From Bacillota bacterium (GTDB taxonomy: Bacteria; Bacillota; Clostridia; Acetivibrionales; DSM-2933): a DNA stretch of 5,257 nt. Positions 1 through 5,257 of the stretch are shown here, in pieces. The stretch's first letter is position 1, and each line of letters starts with the position of its first letter. Position numbers and translations under genes: made by a program. The DNA is taken from NCBI GenBank assembly GCA_023441845.1, contig JAEZNF010000379.1, positions 1 through 5,257 on the forward strand. Direction: 5' to 3'. The notes below the pieces were generated by a model. That model saw only the letters and a program-made list of their open reading frames with translations, ran no database searches and had not been told where the DNA came from.

Positions 1-442
1 ATTAAAGGGTGCGGCTAAAGCTATAGACCGAAGGCTTAATAACTGTCGGTTTAAAACCTTTCTTCACGGTGATGCCAAACTTGAGAATTTTTGTTTCTCC
101 GAAAATGGAAGAGATGTAGCAGCAATAGACTTCCAATATGTTGGCGGCGGCTGCGGGATGAAAGATGTTGCGTATTTCGTAGACAGCTGCCTTTTTGATG
201 ATGAATGTGAGAGTTGGGAAAACGATATTTTGGATTTTTATTTTAAAGAACTGAAAGCAGCGCTGCATATGAAAGAAAAGGATGTTGATTTTGATGCACT
301 GGAAAAGGAATGGCGTGAATTATATCCTGTAGCATGGACAGATTTTTACCGGTTTCTTAAAGGCTGGGCTCCCGGTCATTATGAAAGCGGGTACAGTGAA
401 CGTACCGCCCGTAAAGTAATCAATAGCCTGAATATAAGTTGA
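1..442 (+). CDS. Phosphotransferase-family (APH/choline-kinase/EcKinase-like fold) kinase, C-terminal part, 5' truncated by window edge
   Basis: The reading frame is open from base 2 to the TGA at 440-442, giving 146 residues with no start codon that fits, so the gene begins outside the window. The Met at 158 is internal: the catalytic motifs lie before it. Visible residues 22-29 read HGDAKLEN (bases 65-88), the catalytic-loop HGDxxxxN motif of the aminoglycoside phosphotransferase/choline kinase clan, with D24 as the expected catalytic base and N29 a metal ligand. Residues 43-45 read DFQ (128-136), the DFG-equivalent Mg-binding motif, followed by a KDVAYF stretch similar to the DLAYF usual after it. 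The HGD...DFQ spacing and the Gln resemble EcKinase/DUF1679-type small-molecule kinases more than classical resistance enzymes. Such proteins transfer the ATP gamma-phosphate to a hydroxyl of a small substrate in the cytosol; the substrate cannot be read here. The fold assignment is firm, the substrate unknown. It converges on the mannanase gene. Confidence 0.8.
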   Translation, partial: LKGAAKAIDRRLNNCRFKTFLHGDAKLENFCFSENGRDVAAIDFQYVGGGCGMKDVAYFVDSCLFDDECESWENDILDFYFKELKAALHMKEKDVDFDALEKEWRELYPVAWTDFYRFLKGWAPGHYESGYSERTARKVINSLNIS

Positions 443-466
443 GATTGTACAGGTTTTAAAATATAC

Positions 467-510
467 AAAAAAGGGAAGTTCTGCTTAAATGCAGTATTCC
501 CTTTATATAG
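467..510. terminator. Intrinsic terminator, strongest on the minus strand, possibly bidirectional
   Basis: The arms AAGGGAA (471-477) and TTCCCTT (497-503) pair perfectly, then after a small internal loop CTGC (481-484) pairs with GCAG (491-494) around a 6-base loop. Read on the minus strand, the stem is followed by a run of T (complement of the A run 467-472) and a further AT-rich tail, the classic rho-independent layout. Read on the plus strand, the tail is only TTTATATAG, which is weaker. It lies about 170 bases past the mannanase stop and about 28 bases past the kinase stop, so it probably ends mannanase transcription and may serve both convergent genes. Confidence 0.7.
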
Positions 511-526
511 ATTTAGAACTCTAAAA

Positions 527-633
527 TTAAACTTACTTCGGCATGCAAAACCCCTACTGCCGGATTTTTGGGCCCGGGTTGCTATGGGGGAGCAACGCAG
601 CGAAGCGTAGTGACCAGCCTCAGAGTAAATTAA
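527..633. repeat. GC-rich, hairpin-filled intergenic block, MITE-like or structured RNA candidate
   Basis: Bases 551-610 contain 38 G/C out of 60, whereas 511-540 contain 7 of 30. Three stems can be drawn: CGGCA (539-543) with TGCCG (558-562), extendable by a GU and a UA pair; GTTGCT (578-583) with AGCAAC (591-596), perfect; and ACGC (595-598) with GCGT (605-608), which competes slightly with the second. The outer edges are imperfectly inverted: TTAAACTTACT at 527-537 against the complement of AGTAAATTAA at 624-633, differing by one indel and one mismatch, with TTAA at each end. No reading frame of note is present. A small dispersed non-autonomous element is the simplest reading; a structured 3' UTR or ncRNA is the alternative. 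Only a genome-wide copy count would tell them apart. Confidence 0.4.
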
Positions 634-676
634 GGTATTGAGTTCGTTATCTTTAGCCAGTTTATATCAGCTGTGT

Positions 677-2446
677 TTATACTTTCGTATTAAACTTTGA
701 AGCAACCAACATGATATCAACCATATTTATTGCCCCATCTTTATTCAAATCGTATTTTGCGTTATACCTGCTATCGCCGCTTACCGAATTAAAGGACGTA
801 GCTATCAACATAACATCGGACATATTAATAACTCCGTCATTATTTGCATCCAGATATTCGGTAGACGAAGTTGGACTTACTTTACTTGTCGGAGTTTGAA
901 CAGGTGTTGGTGTCGGTTTATCGGTCGGTGATGATGTAAAACCCTGATATGTTTTAAGGTTAGGAAGCTCATCGAGTGTAATACAATATTCACTCTGGTA
1001 CATTTCTTTGAGCCAGTCAACAGGATTGTTCTGTTCTCCTGTAATATACCAGCCGTACCACGGGCAGAAATAGAGCCAGCCAGCCATTTCGTTTTTAAGG
1101 TTTGCAACCTGGGGGATTGTATCGTTTTCGCTCATTGTAACCAGCTTATTGCCGCCTGTGAGTTTCACCAGACTGAAGAATGTGGAGGAAATTGCACTTC
1201 CGTTGGGCTTGCCATCCTTGGCGTTGTATTTATCGTAACCTACGATATCAACCACATCATCGCCCGGATACCATTTGGGCGATGTATCGTAAGTATAGGA
1301 AGTCCAGACCCAGATGAGGTTATTTATCTTATGTTCATTGGTAAACTTATCATATAAAAGCCTGTAGAGCTTGACGCAATTCTCGGCACCTTCACCGCCC
1401 CACCAGAACCAGGCGCCTTCTGCCTCATGCAGAGGCCTAAAGAGTACAGGTACTCCTGCATCCTGAACCTGCTTTAACTTTCCTGCCATAAAATCTATAT
1501 CGTTAAGCAGAGCCTTATTTTCTTCCGTTCCGGGAGTCAAAGCTTTCGAGATGCTGAAGGTTGTATCTTTAACGTAGAAGCTTGAGTCGGCTTTCTTGCC
1601 GATATCTCCGGGTGAGAACCAGTGCCAGCAAAGTGTGGGTATACCGCCCTTATTATTGTACCAGTCAATAAGACGCTCGGCACAGAGATCATCCCATGCT
1701 AAACCGTTTCCTCTGTAATTCATAAAGTCAAAACCTCTTACAGCAGGCATTTTCCCTGTTTTTTCTTTTATGTAAGTAAAATCGGATTCGGAGGCTTCAT
1801 AGTTGTGAGAACCGCAAAGCTCCTGCTGACCCGACAGTATATGTTTTCCGTATATGTCAACAAGATAACTCATAAGTGATTTTGCTTCTTTTGTTGCGTT
1901 GGGGTTTACCAATGTTTTAGGTACTCTAAGATTTCTGATGTTATCGTCTGCAGGCTTTACTATAAGATAATCAAAGAATGTATATCCCCAGTAGGCTTCA
2001 AACTCAATGTTATTAGTTCCTTTATTAAGCTTTACAATACCCGCTGACATTTCTCTCCACTTAAGGGTGTATGTAAAGCTTACTTCTCCCTGGTTGGATT
2101 TATTTACATTGAGGTACTGTATCTTTTTGCTCTTGTCAAACGGCTCTGCATAGCGCACGACTAATTCATAAAGTCCTGCCTCGCCGACCTCAACATTAAC
2201 GGAAGTGCTTGTCCCCTTCTGGCCGATATAGCTGCAAGTTGCTCCGCTAAGGTCAAATGCCGTACCGTCATCGGTTTTCCCGATATAGTCGGTATAAATT
2301 TGGGCACCGTTATGTACACCGTTTTCAAATTCATACTTGACACCCTCATCTTCAGATGCAGCAACTGTGGTGATAAGCGGCATTACGGTCAAAAGAGCTA
2401 TCAGTGCCCATGCTAAGAAAGCCTTTGTTACATGTTTCCTGTACAT
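677..2446 (-). CDS. man26A: Secreted cellulosomal GH26 beta-mannanase (CBM35-GH26-type I dockerin)
   Basis: This 589-residue enzyme is predicted to cut beta-1,4-mannan outside the cell while docked on a scaffoldin. Residues 1-30 form a signal peptide (basic MYRKHVTK, hydrophobic core 9-27, VAA before a likely cut at A30/S31). Residues about 36-166 (KYEFENG... to FDYLIVKPA) are a CBM35-type carbohydrate-binding module. Residues about 176-495 are the GH26 barrel: RPLHE places the acid/base at E341, followed by the WFWWGG motif, and TMSEN places the nucleophile at E440. A Pro/Thr-rich linker (505-529) leads to a dockerin with two calcium loops, starting at D533 and D566. Length and domain order match C. 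thermocellum Man26A. The start is fixed by AAGGAGG 7 bases upstream. GH26 also includes lichenases and xylanases, so the substrate is family inference. The dockerin's predicted recognition residues are unusual. The gene appears monocistronic, with its own AT-rich upstream region and a downstream terminator. Confidence 0.93.
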   Translation of the reverse strand: MYRKHVTKAFLAWALIALLTVMPLITTVAASEDEGVKYEFENGVHNGAQIYTDYIGKTDDGTAFDLSGATCSYIGQKGTSTSVNVEVGEAGLYELVVRYAEPFDKSKKIQYLNVNKSNQGEVSFTYTLKWREMSAGIVKLNKGTNNIEFEAYWGYTFFDYLIVKPADDNIRNLRVPKTLVNPNATKEAKSLMSYLVDIYGKHILSGQQELCGSHNYEASESDFTYIKEKTGKMPAVRGFDFMNYRGNGLAWDDLCAERLIDWYNNKGGIPTLCWHWFSPGDIGKKADSSFYVKDTTFSISKALTPGTEENKALLNDIDFMAGKLKQVQDAGVPVLFRPLHEAEGAWFWWGGEGAENCVKLYRLLYDKFTNEHKINNLIWVWTSYTYDTSPKWYPGDDVVDIVGYDKYNAKDGKPNGSAISSTFFSLVKLTGGNKLVTMSENDTIPQVANLKNEMAGWLYFCPWYGWYITGEQNNPVDWLKEMYQSEYCITLDELPNLKTYQGFTSSPTDKPTPTPVQTPTSKVSPTSSTEYLDANNDGVINMSDVMLIATSFNSVSGDSRYNAKYDLNKDGAINMVDIMLVASKFNTKV

Positions 2447-2453
2447 AATAATT

Positions 2454-2460
2454 CCTCCTT
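2454..2460 (-). promoter_or_regulatory. Ribosome binding site of the GH26 gene
   Basis: On the minus strand the sequence reads AAGGAGG, ending 7 bases before the ATG at 2446-2444. This near-perfect Shine-Dalgarno sequence fixes the start of the mannanase and places the signal peptide at the very N terminus. Confidence 0.9.
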
Positions 2461-2509
2461 ATAAAATAAAATTAAATAATTAAGCATATAATTATCTGTA
2501 AAATAAAGT

Positions 2510-2580
2510 AATCCGGATTGTTAAAGTGTAATATTACTTTTGATATTATAATCACGTTTTCTTTATAAAATAATATTACT
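2510..2580 (-). promoter_or_regulatory. Putative mannanase promoter with palindromic operator candidates
   Basis: On the minus strand a perfect TATAAT (2550-2545) could be a -10 box; the -35 position 16-18 bases further up has only T/A-rich hexamers, so the promoter is weak or activator-dependent if real. Just downstream lie two perfect 10-bp palindromes, GTAATATTAC (2528-2537) and AATCCGGATT (2510-2519). The 10-mer TAATATTACT occurs at 2529-2538 and again at 2571-2580, exactly 42 bases apart, about four helical turns, flanking the -10. This arrangement is what an operator pair would look like, but AT-rich DNA makes chance matches common. No terminator hairpin with a T run is seen after the upstream dus gene, so some readthrough from dus is possible. 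Bases 2581-2643 show nothing further. Confidence 0.35.
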
Positions 2581-2643
2581 ATATTTTTGTCCATCTTACA
2601 ATTAATTAAGGCTCAATAAATTATAGAAAGCCGGTGGAAGCCG

Positions 2644-3609
2644 TTATGTGATAGGAGAGTCGCTCCATGCAGAAGGGGAATGGAGGATCTGGTTTACCGC
2701 GGACATATAGTCAGATTCAGTATGACACTTTTTTATTTTTTTTATGAGCTTGCCGTCTTTATCGGTGTGGACCGATATGTATATCCAGAACTCCTTCATT
2801 TTGTCGCACAGGTGCTTTTCTCCGGACAGTACGCTTTTATAATAATTATAGACCTCATCGTGTAATTGCCCAATCATTTTCATTTTATCGGCAGACGGTA
2901 CAACATGGCCTTTGATGGTGGACGGCAGGAAAGGGTCCCTTAATGCGCCTCTTCCAAGCATAAAGTTTTTTATATGAGGAAAACGCAGGCTGATGCGTTT
3001 GAAGTCGTCATATGTGAATATATCGCCCTTATAGGATACCGCGTGTTTGCAAATGGAGGTAATAGCGTCAAACGAGTTCAAATCAACATTACCGGTATAC
3101 ATTTGTTTGCCGGTGCGGGCATGTATAATAACACCGCCAAGGGGATATTCGTTAAGAACTTCAATTACACGCATTCCGTCTTCCGGATTATTTAGTCCAA
3201 GCCTCATCTTTACTGTCAGGGTATAGGAGTTATCGGCACAGACCATATCAAGGAACTCTTTTATCATATCGGGATACGGTAGTATGCCGGAACCTCTTTT
3301 CTTCTTTGCTATCATTGGAAAGGGACATCCTATGTTCCAGTTTATTTCGTTGTATCCCATGTCAACAATAGCTGAGGAAAATAGCCTGAAATCAGTTCCG
3401 TTATTGCTGAGAATCTGGGGGACAATCCTGAGGCAAGAGTCATTGCGCTCGGGAAAAAGGTCTTTTAATAGCAGGCGGTTTACTTTCTTCATATCTGCAG
3501 TGGCAACAAAAGGTGCATAATATGCATCAATGCCGCCAAAAATTCTTGCAAATGCATTTCTGTAAAATGCTATAGTCATACCCTGAACAGGGGCCAAAAA
3601 AAGATTCAT
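2644..3609 (-). CDS. dus: tRNA-dihydrouridine synthase (Dus family)
   Basis: This 321-residue cytosolic FMN enzyme reduces specific uridines in tRNA to dihydrouridine using NAD(P)H. The family signature runs along the whole length. The N-terminal LAPVQGMT (residues 4-11) is the flavin-binding strand. NIGCP (92-96) carries the catalytic cysteine C95, followed by a K-rich, Gly-containing loop (KKKRGSGIL). VKMRLG (133-138) holds the FMN-contacting lysine. HARTG (163-167), KGDI (194-197) and FMLGRGAL (216-223, then RDPF) complete the phosphate- and flavin-binding set; all key residues are present. The C-terminal helical domain (about 240-321) is the tRNA-binding part. Length is normal. The protein starts almost directly at the first barrel strand, consistent with the ATG at 3609 preceded by GGGAGAG. 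Which tRNA position it modifies cannot be told from the sequence. It is divergent from the encapsulin gene and has no evident link to the mannanase downstream. Confidence 0.93.
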   Translation of the reverse strand: MNLFLAPVQGMTIAFYRNAFARIFGGIDAYYAPFVATADMKKVNRLLLKDLFPERNDSCLRIVPQILSNNGTDFRLFSSAIVDMGYNEINWNIGCPFPMIAKKKRGSGILPYPDMIKEFLDMVCADNSYTLTVKMRLGLNNPEDGMRVIEVLNEYPLGGVIIHARTGKQMYTGNVDLNSFDAITSICKHAVSYKGDIFTYDDFKRISLRFPHIKNFMLGRGALRDPFLPSTIKGHVVPSADKMKMIGQLHDEVYNYYKSVLSGEKHLCDKMKEFWIYISVHTDKDGKLIKKIKKCHTESDYMSAVNQILHSPSAWSDSPIT

Positions 3610-3614
3610 ATCAA

Positions 3615-3621
3615 CTCTCCC
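3615..3621 (-). promoter_or_regulatory. Ribosome binding site of dus
   Basis: On the minus strand GGGAGAG ends 5 bases before the ATG at 3609-3607. It is a moderate Shine-Dalgarno match and supports the short N terminus starting MNLFLAP. Confidence 0.7.
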
Positions 3622-3652
3622 GATTAAGTTTAGGAATTAATCTATTCTCCAT

Positions 3653-3683
3653 ACTATATAGTTATTTGAATAAATGCAATAGA
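3653..3683 (-). promoter_or_regulatory. Weak candidate promoter of dus
   Basis: On the minus strand TATAGT (3658-3653) resembles a -10 box, with TTGCAT about 15 bases upstream as a poor -35. The -10 sits inside a perfect palindrome, ACTATATAGT (3653-3662). An 8-bp inverted pair, AATCTATT (3639-3646) and AATAGATT (3678-3685), brackets the same region. This is suggestive only. Confidence 0.25.
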
Positions 3684-3708
3684 TTTTACCCGATTATTTT
3701 TTGCCTGA

Positions 3709-3774
3709 TTGTGGTATCGGGCGGATTCGTATAATGTTGGAAATACTTGTTACGTTAATCACTTCACATATTAA
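3709..3774 (+). promoter_or_regulatory. Candidate promoter(s) of the encapsulin operon
   Basis: A perfect TATAAT stands at 3730-3735 with TTGTGG (3709-3714) 15 bases upstream, a short spacer. A second possibility is TTGTTA (3747-3752) with TATTAA (3769-3774) at 16-base spacing, each hexamer matching four of six consensus positions. Either would give a leader of about 70-110 bases that includes the dyad at 3791-3813. Neither is strong, so the true start site is open. Confidence 0.35.
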
Positions 3775-3790
3775 AAAAGCATATATTGAA

Positions 3791-3813
3791 TTGATATAAG
3801 AGCTTTATATCAA
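3791..3813. promoter_or_regulatory. Perfect 9+9-bp dyad upstream of the encapsulin gene
   Basis: TTGATATAA (3791-3799) and TTATATCAA (3805-3813) are exact reverse complements around the 5-base spacer GAGCT. The site ends 38 bases before the likely start codon and lies downstream of both promoter candidates, a usual place for a repressor operator. In RNA it would form an AU-rich 9-bp hairpin with no T run after it, so a terminator is unlikely. The binding protein is unknown; no regulator gene lies in the window. Confidence 0.55.
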
Positions 3814-3841
3814 GTAAAAGAATGGTTTGAAATTGAATACG

Positions 3842-3848
3842 AGAGGTG
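3842..3848 (+). promoter_or_regulatory. Ribosome binding site that decides the encapsulin start
   Basis: AGAGGTG at 3842-3848 is the Shine-Dalgarno sequence. A GTG at 3846, which is in frame, lies inside it and so cannot be the start it serves. Two ATG codons follow at 3852 and 3855, 5 and 8 bases after the AGAGG core; both fit. Confidence 0.75.
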
Positions 3849-3851
3849 TTA

Positions 3852-4841
3852 ATGATGAATAATGACGATAATTTGATGTCGCAATGTGGCCTAAGTCCTA
3901 AGATTGCAAGGAATTTGTCCCACAGTACAATATCAGTTCCCATGACGGAAGCTGTTACACCACGGTGGCTTCTTACATTTCTTCCGTGGGTATCGGTGGA
4001 AGCAGGTGTTTACAGGGTAAACAAGGTGAAAAAATGCTGCGAGATAAGGGATGGAGAGGAAGAATGCCGTGAAAAACTGCCGGAATTATGGGCATCTTGT
4101 TTGGGAGAACATGAAATTCCCCAAACCTTCACCGACTATGAAGAAAAACCGCGAGAACATATGTTGAGCCTTGTACAAACAATTTTGCGGGTTAACGGAC
4201 AGGTTACAGATGTTTTCAATTCACCTATAAACCAGCTCCAGCAGCAGATGCGGCTTACAACAGAAGCAATGAGGGAGAGGCAGGAGCACGAAATAATTAA
4301 TAATATGGATTTTGGGCTGAGGCATTCAGTTGCGCCGGCAATGAGGGTACAATCAAGAAACGGAGCTCCAACTCCTGATGATATGGATGAATTGATTGCA
4401 AAGGTATGGAAGAAGCCGGCGTTTTTTTTGGCACATCCCAGAGCAATCGCTGCTTTTGGCCGGGAATGTACGTGGAGAGGCGTTCCGCCTGCTACAGTGA
4501 ATCTTTATGGAACGCCATTTATGACATGGAGAGGGATTCCGATAGTCCCTTGCGATAAACTTCCGGTTGACGGTAAGGTATGCAGCCAGCCCGGTTCGGG
4601 AAAGACAGATATCCTTCTGATGAGAGTCGGAGAAAGAGAACAGGGCGTTATTGGGCTATACCAGCCGGGTATATCTGATGAATCTGCAATTCCAAGCATG
4701 TCGGTGCGGTTTGCGGGAATAGACAACAGAGGGATTGCGTCCTATATCATGACACTGTATTTCGGGACGGCTGTTTTAACATGTGATTCTTTAGGCATGC
4801 TGGAAAATGTCGAGGTGGGAAGATACTATGAATATGAATAA
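3852..4841 (+). CDS. Family 2A encapsulin shell protein (SrpI-like, HK97-fold nanocompartment)
   Basis: This 329-residue protein matches the SrpI-like Family 2A encapsulins, which assemble into an icosahedral protein shell with the HK97 phage-capsid fold and enclose a cysteine desulfurase. Family features include the N-terminal TPRWLLTFLPWVSVEAGVYR segment (36-55), the Gln/Arg-rich helix around 128-148 (NQLQQQMRLTTEAMRERQEH), the KKPAFFLAHPRAIAAF strand-helix (187-202), the GTPFMTWRGIPIVPCDKLP segment (220-238), and the C-terminal ATG-free stretch PSMSVRFAGIDNRGIASY (281-298) onward. The length leaves no room for the cyclic-nucleotide-binding insert of Family 2B, which together with the neighbour argues for 2A. 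It has nine cysteines (12, 62, 63, 72, 83, 206, 234, 244, 311). The start is set at 3852, since the upstream GTG is inside the Shine-Dalgarno sequence; 3855 is nearly as likely. The 3' end overlaps the desulfurase gene by 14 bases. The identification rests on recalled family sequence, not a search. Confidence 0.88.
   Translation: MMNNDDNLMSQCGLSPKIARNLSHSTISVPMTEAVTPRWLLTFLPWVSVEAGVYRVNKVKKCCEIRDGEEECREKLPELWASCLGEHEIPQTFTDYEEKPREHMLSLVQTILRVNGQVTDVFNSPINQLQQQMRLTTEAMRERQEHEIINNMDFGLRHSVAPAMRVQSRNGAPTPDDMDELIAKVWKKPAFFLAHPRAIAAFGRECTWRGVPPATVNLYGTPFMTWRGIPIVPCDKLPVDGKVCSQPGSGKTDILLMRVGEREQGVIGLYQPGISDESAIPSMSVRFAGIDNRGIASYIMTLYFGTAVLTCDSLGMLENVEVGRYYEYE
4812..4819 (+). promoter_or_regulatory. 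Ribosome binding site of the cysteine desulfurase, inside the encapsulin gene
   Basis: GAGGTGGG at 4812-4819 lies within the last codons of the shell gene and ends 8 bases before the ATG at 4828. A second in-frame ATG at 4834 is less well spaced. The position implies translation of the enzyme from the shell mRNA, with coupling through the 14-base overlap. Confidence 0.7.
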
Positions 4842-5257
4842 GCCCGTCGATGGTATAAACAATTTATTTATCACAAATCGCGAAGGCACCGGGGATAGTA
4901 CATATTACTTTTTACCGGGTTTTTCAAAGTTTTCTTATAAAAATCAAACGGGTAGTCTCTATTATAAACCAGGTCTTGATGTTTATTCCATCCGCAAGGA
5001 TTTTCCGATCCTGCAAAAAAGGGTTAACGGAAAGCCGCTGGTGTGGCTCGATAACGGCGCAACAACGCAGAAACCCATGTGTGTAATAAATGCCATTAAT
5101 CGTTATTACAGTGAATACAATTCAAATATTCACCGTGGCGCCCATACGCTGGCAAAGCTTGCCACAGAAGCCTATGAAGCAGCAAGGGAAAAAGTACGCG
5201 GATTTATCGGAGCATCGTCTGTTGATGAAATAATCTTTGTGCGCGGCACTACAGAAG
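4828..5257 (+). CDS. SufS-like cysteine desulfurase, Family 2A encapsulin cargo, 3' truncated by window edge
   Basis: The first 143 residues are visible. From about residue 52 the sequence follows group II (SufS/CsdA) desulfurases: SIRKDFPIL (54-62), VNGKPLVWLDNGATTQKP (66-83), the NIHRGAHTLAKLATEAYEAAR stretch (100-120), and VRGTTE (138-143), which leads into the PLP-binding region. These PLP enzymes take sulfur from L-cysteine as a persulfide. The PLP lysine and catalytic cysteine lie beyond the window and cannot be checked. E. coli SufS begins almost at the DFPIL segment, so residues 1-51 are an added N-terminal extension, rich in Gly, Asn and aromatics, with clusters YYFLPGF (26-32) and LYY (44-46). 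In Family 2A systems a disordered N-terminal extension directs the enzyme into the shell, so this is the likely loading segment; it is short compared with the extension of over 200 residues in cyanobacteria. The gene overlaps the shell gene and is surely co-transcribed with it. Confidence 0.9.
   Translation, partial: MNMNKPVDGINNLFITNREGTGDSTYYFLPGFSKFSYKNQTGSLYYKPGLDVYSIRKDFPILQKRVNGKPLVWLDNGATTQKPMCVINAINRYYSEYNSNIHRGAHTLAKLATEAYEAAREKVRGFIGASSVDEIIFVRGTTE

Noticed and set aside
2..268. Minus-strand open frame of 88 codons opposite the kinase
   Set aside because: It is antisense to a frame with clear family motifs and shows no recognisable protein features.
158..442. A stand-alone 94-residue gene starting at the ATG at 158
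   Set aside because: The frame is open to the left edge and encodes the kinase catalytic motifs before this Met, and no Shine-Dalgarno sequence of quality precedes it.
443..676. CRISPR array or tRNA in the GC-rich intergenic block
   Set aside because: There is no regularly spaced repeat, and the stems do not form a cloverleaf or show tRNA consensus loops.
2974..3520. Plus-strand open frames (2974-3195, 3284-3520) opposite dus
   Set aside because: They are shadows of the well-supported Dus coding frame, with no domain signal of their own.
3791..3813. The leader dyad as an intrinsic terminator or attenuator
   Set aside because: The stem is almost all A/U and is followed by CAAGTAAAAG-like sequence, not a T run, so termination is improbable; an operator fits better.
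4593..4607. GSGKT in the encapsulin (residues 248-252) resembling a Walker A nucleotide-binding loop
   Set aside because: The consensus GxxxxGK[ST] needs a Gly at residue 245, which is Ser, and there is no Walker B or other ATPase context; the rest of the protein reads as an HK97-fold shell.
4505..4726. Minus-strand open frame opposite the encapsulin
   Set aside because: It is antisense to conserved shell-protein coding sequence and has no supporting start signal.

Overview
The window looks like chromosomal DNA from a low-GC, anaerobic, cellulosome-producing clostridium of the Ruminiclostridium/Acetivibrio type. The grounds are an AT-rich background, strong AGGAGG-type ribosome binding sites, and a secreted CBM35-GH26-dockerin glycoside hydrolase whose size and domain order match the Man26A mannanase of Clostridium thermocellum. 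The species cannot be fixed from the sequence alone.

Layout from left to right: (1) the C-terminal part of a phosphotransferase-fold kinase on the + strand, entering from outside the window and ending at 442; (2) a convergent intergenic region, 443-676, holding a good intrinsic terminator (best on the minus strand) and a GC-rich, hairpin-filled block of about 107 bp that looks foreign to its AT-rich surroundings; (3) a dockerin-bearing GH26 mannanase on the minus strand, 677-2446; (4) an AT-rich upstream region, 2447-2643, with two perfect 10-bp palindromes and a 10-bp direct repeat; (5) a tRNA-dihydrouridine synthase on the minus strand, 2644-3609; (6) a divergent regulatory region, 3610-3851, with a perfect 9+9-bp dyad just upstream of the next gene; (7) a family 2A encapsulin shell gene on the + strand, 3852-4841; and (8) the start of a SufS-like cysteine desulfurase, 4828 to the window end, overlapping the shell gene by 14 bases.

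The most interesting part is the right end. A Family 2A (SrpI-like) shell protein followed by an overlapping cysteine desulfurase is the two-gene core of the encapsulin nanocompartments linked to sulfur metabolism. The desulfurase carries an extra N-terminal stretch of about 50 residues before the SufS homology begins, which is where cargo-loading sequences lie in this family. The shell and enzyme are probably translated in coupled fashion from one mRNA, and a dyad in the leader is a candidate operator. The other genes (kinase, mannanase, Dus) show no evident functional link to this system.
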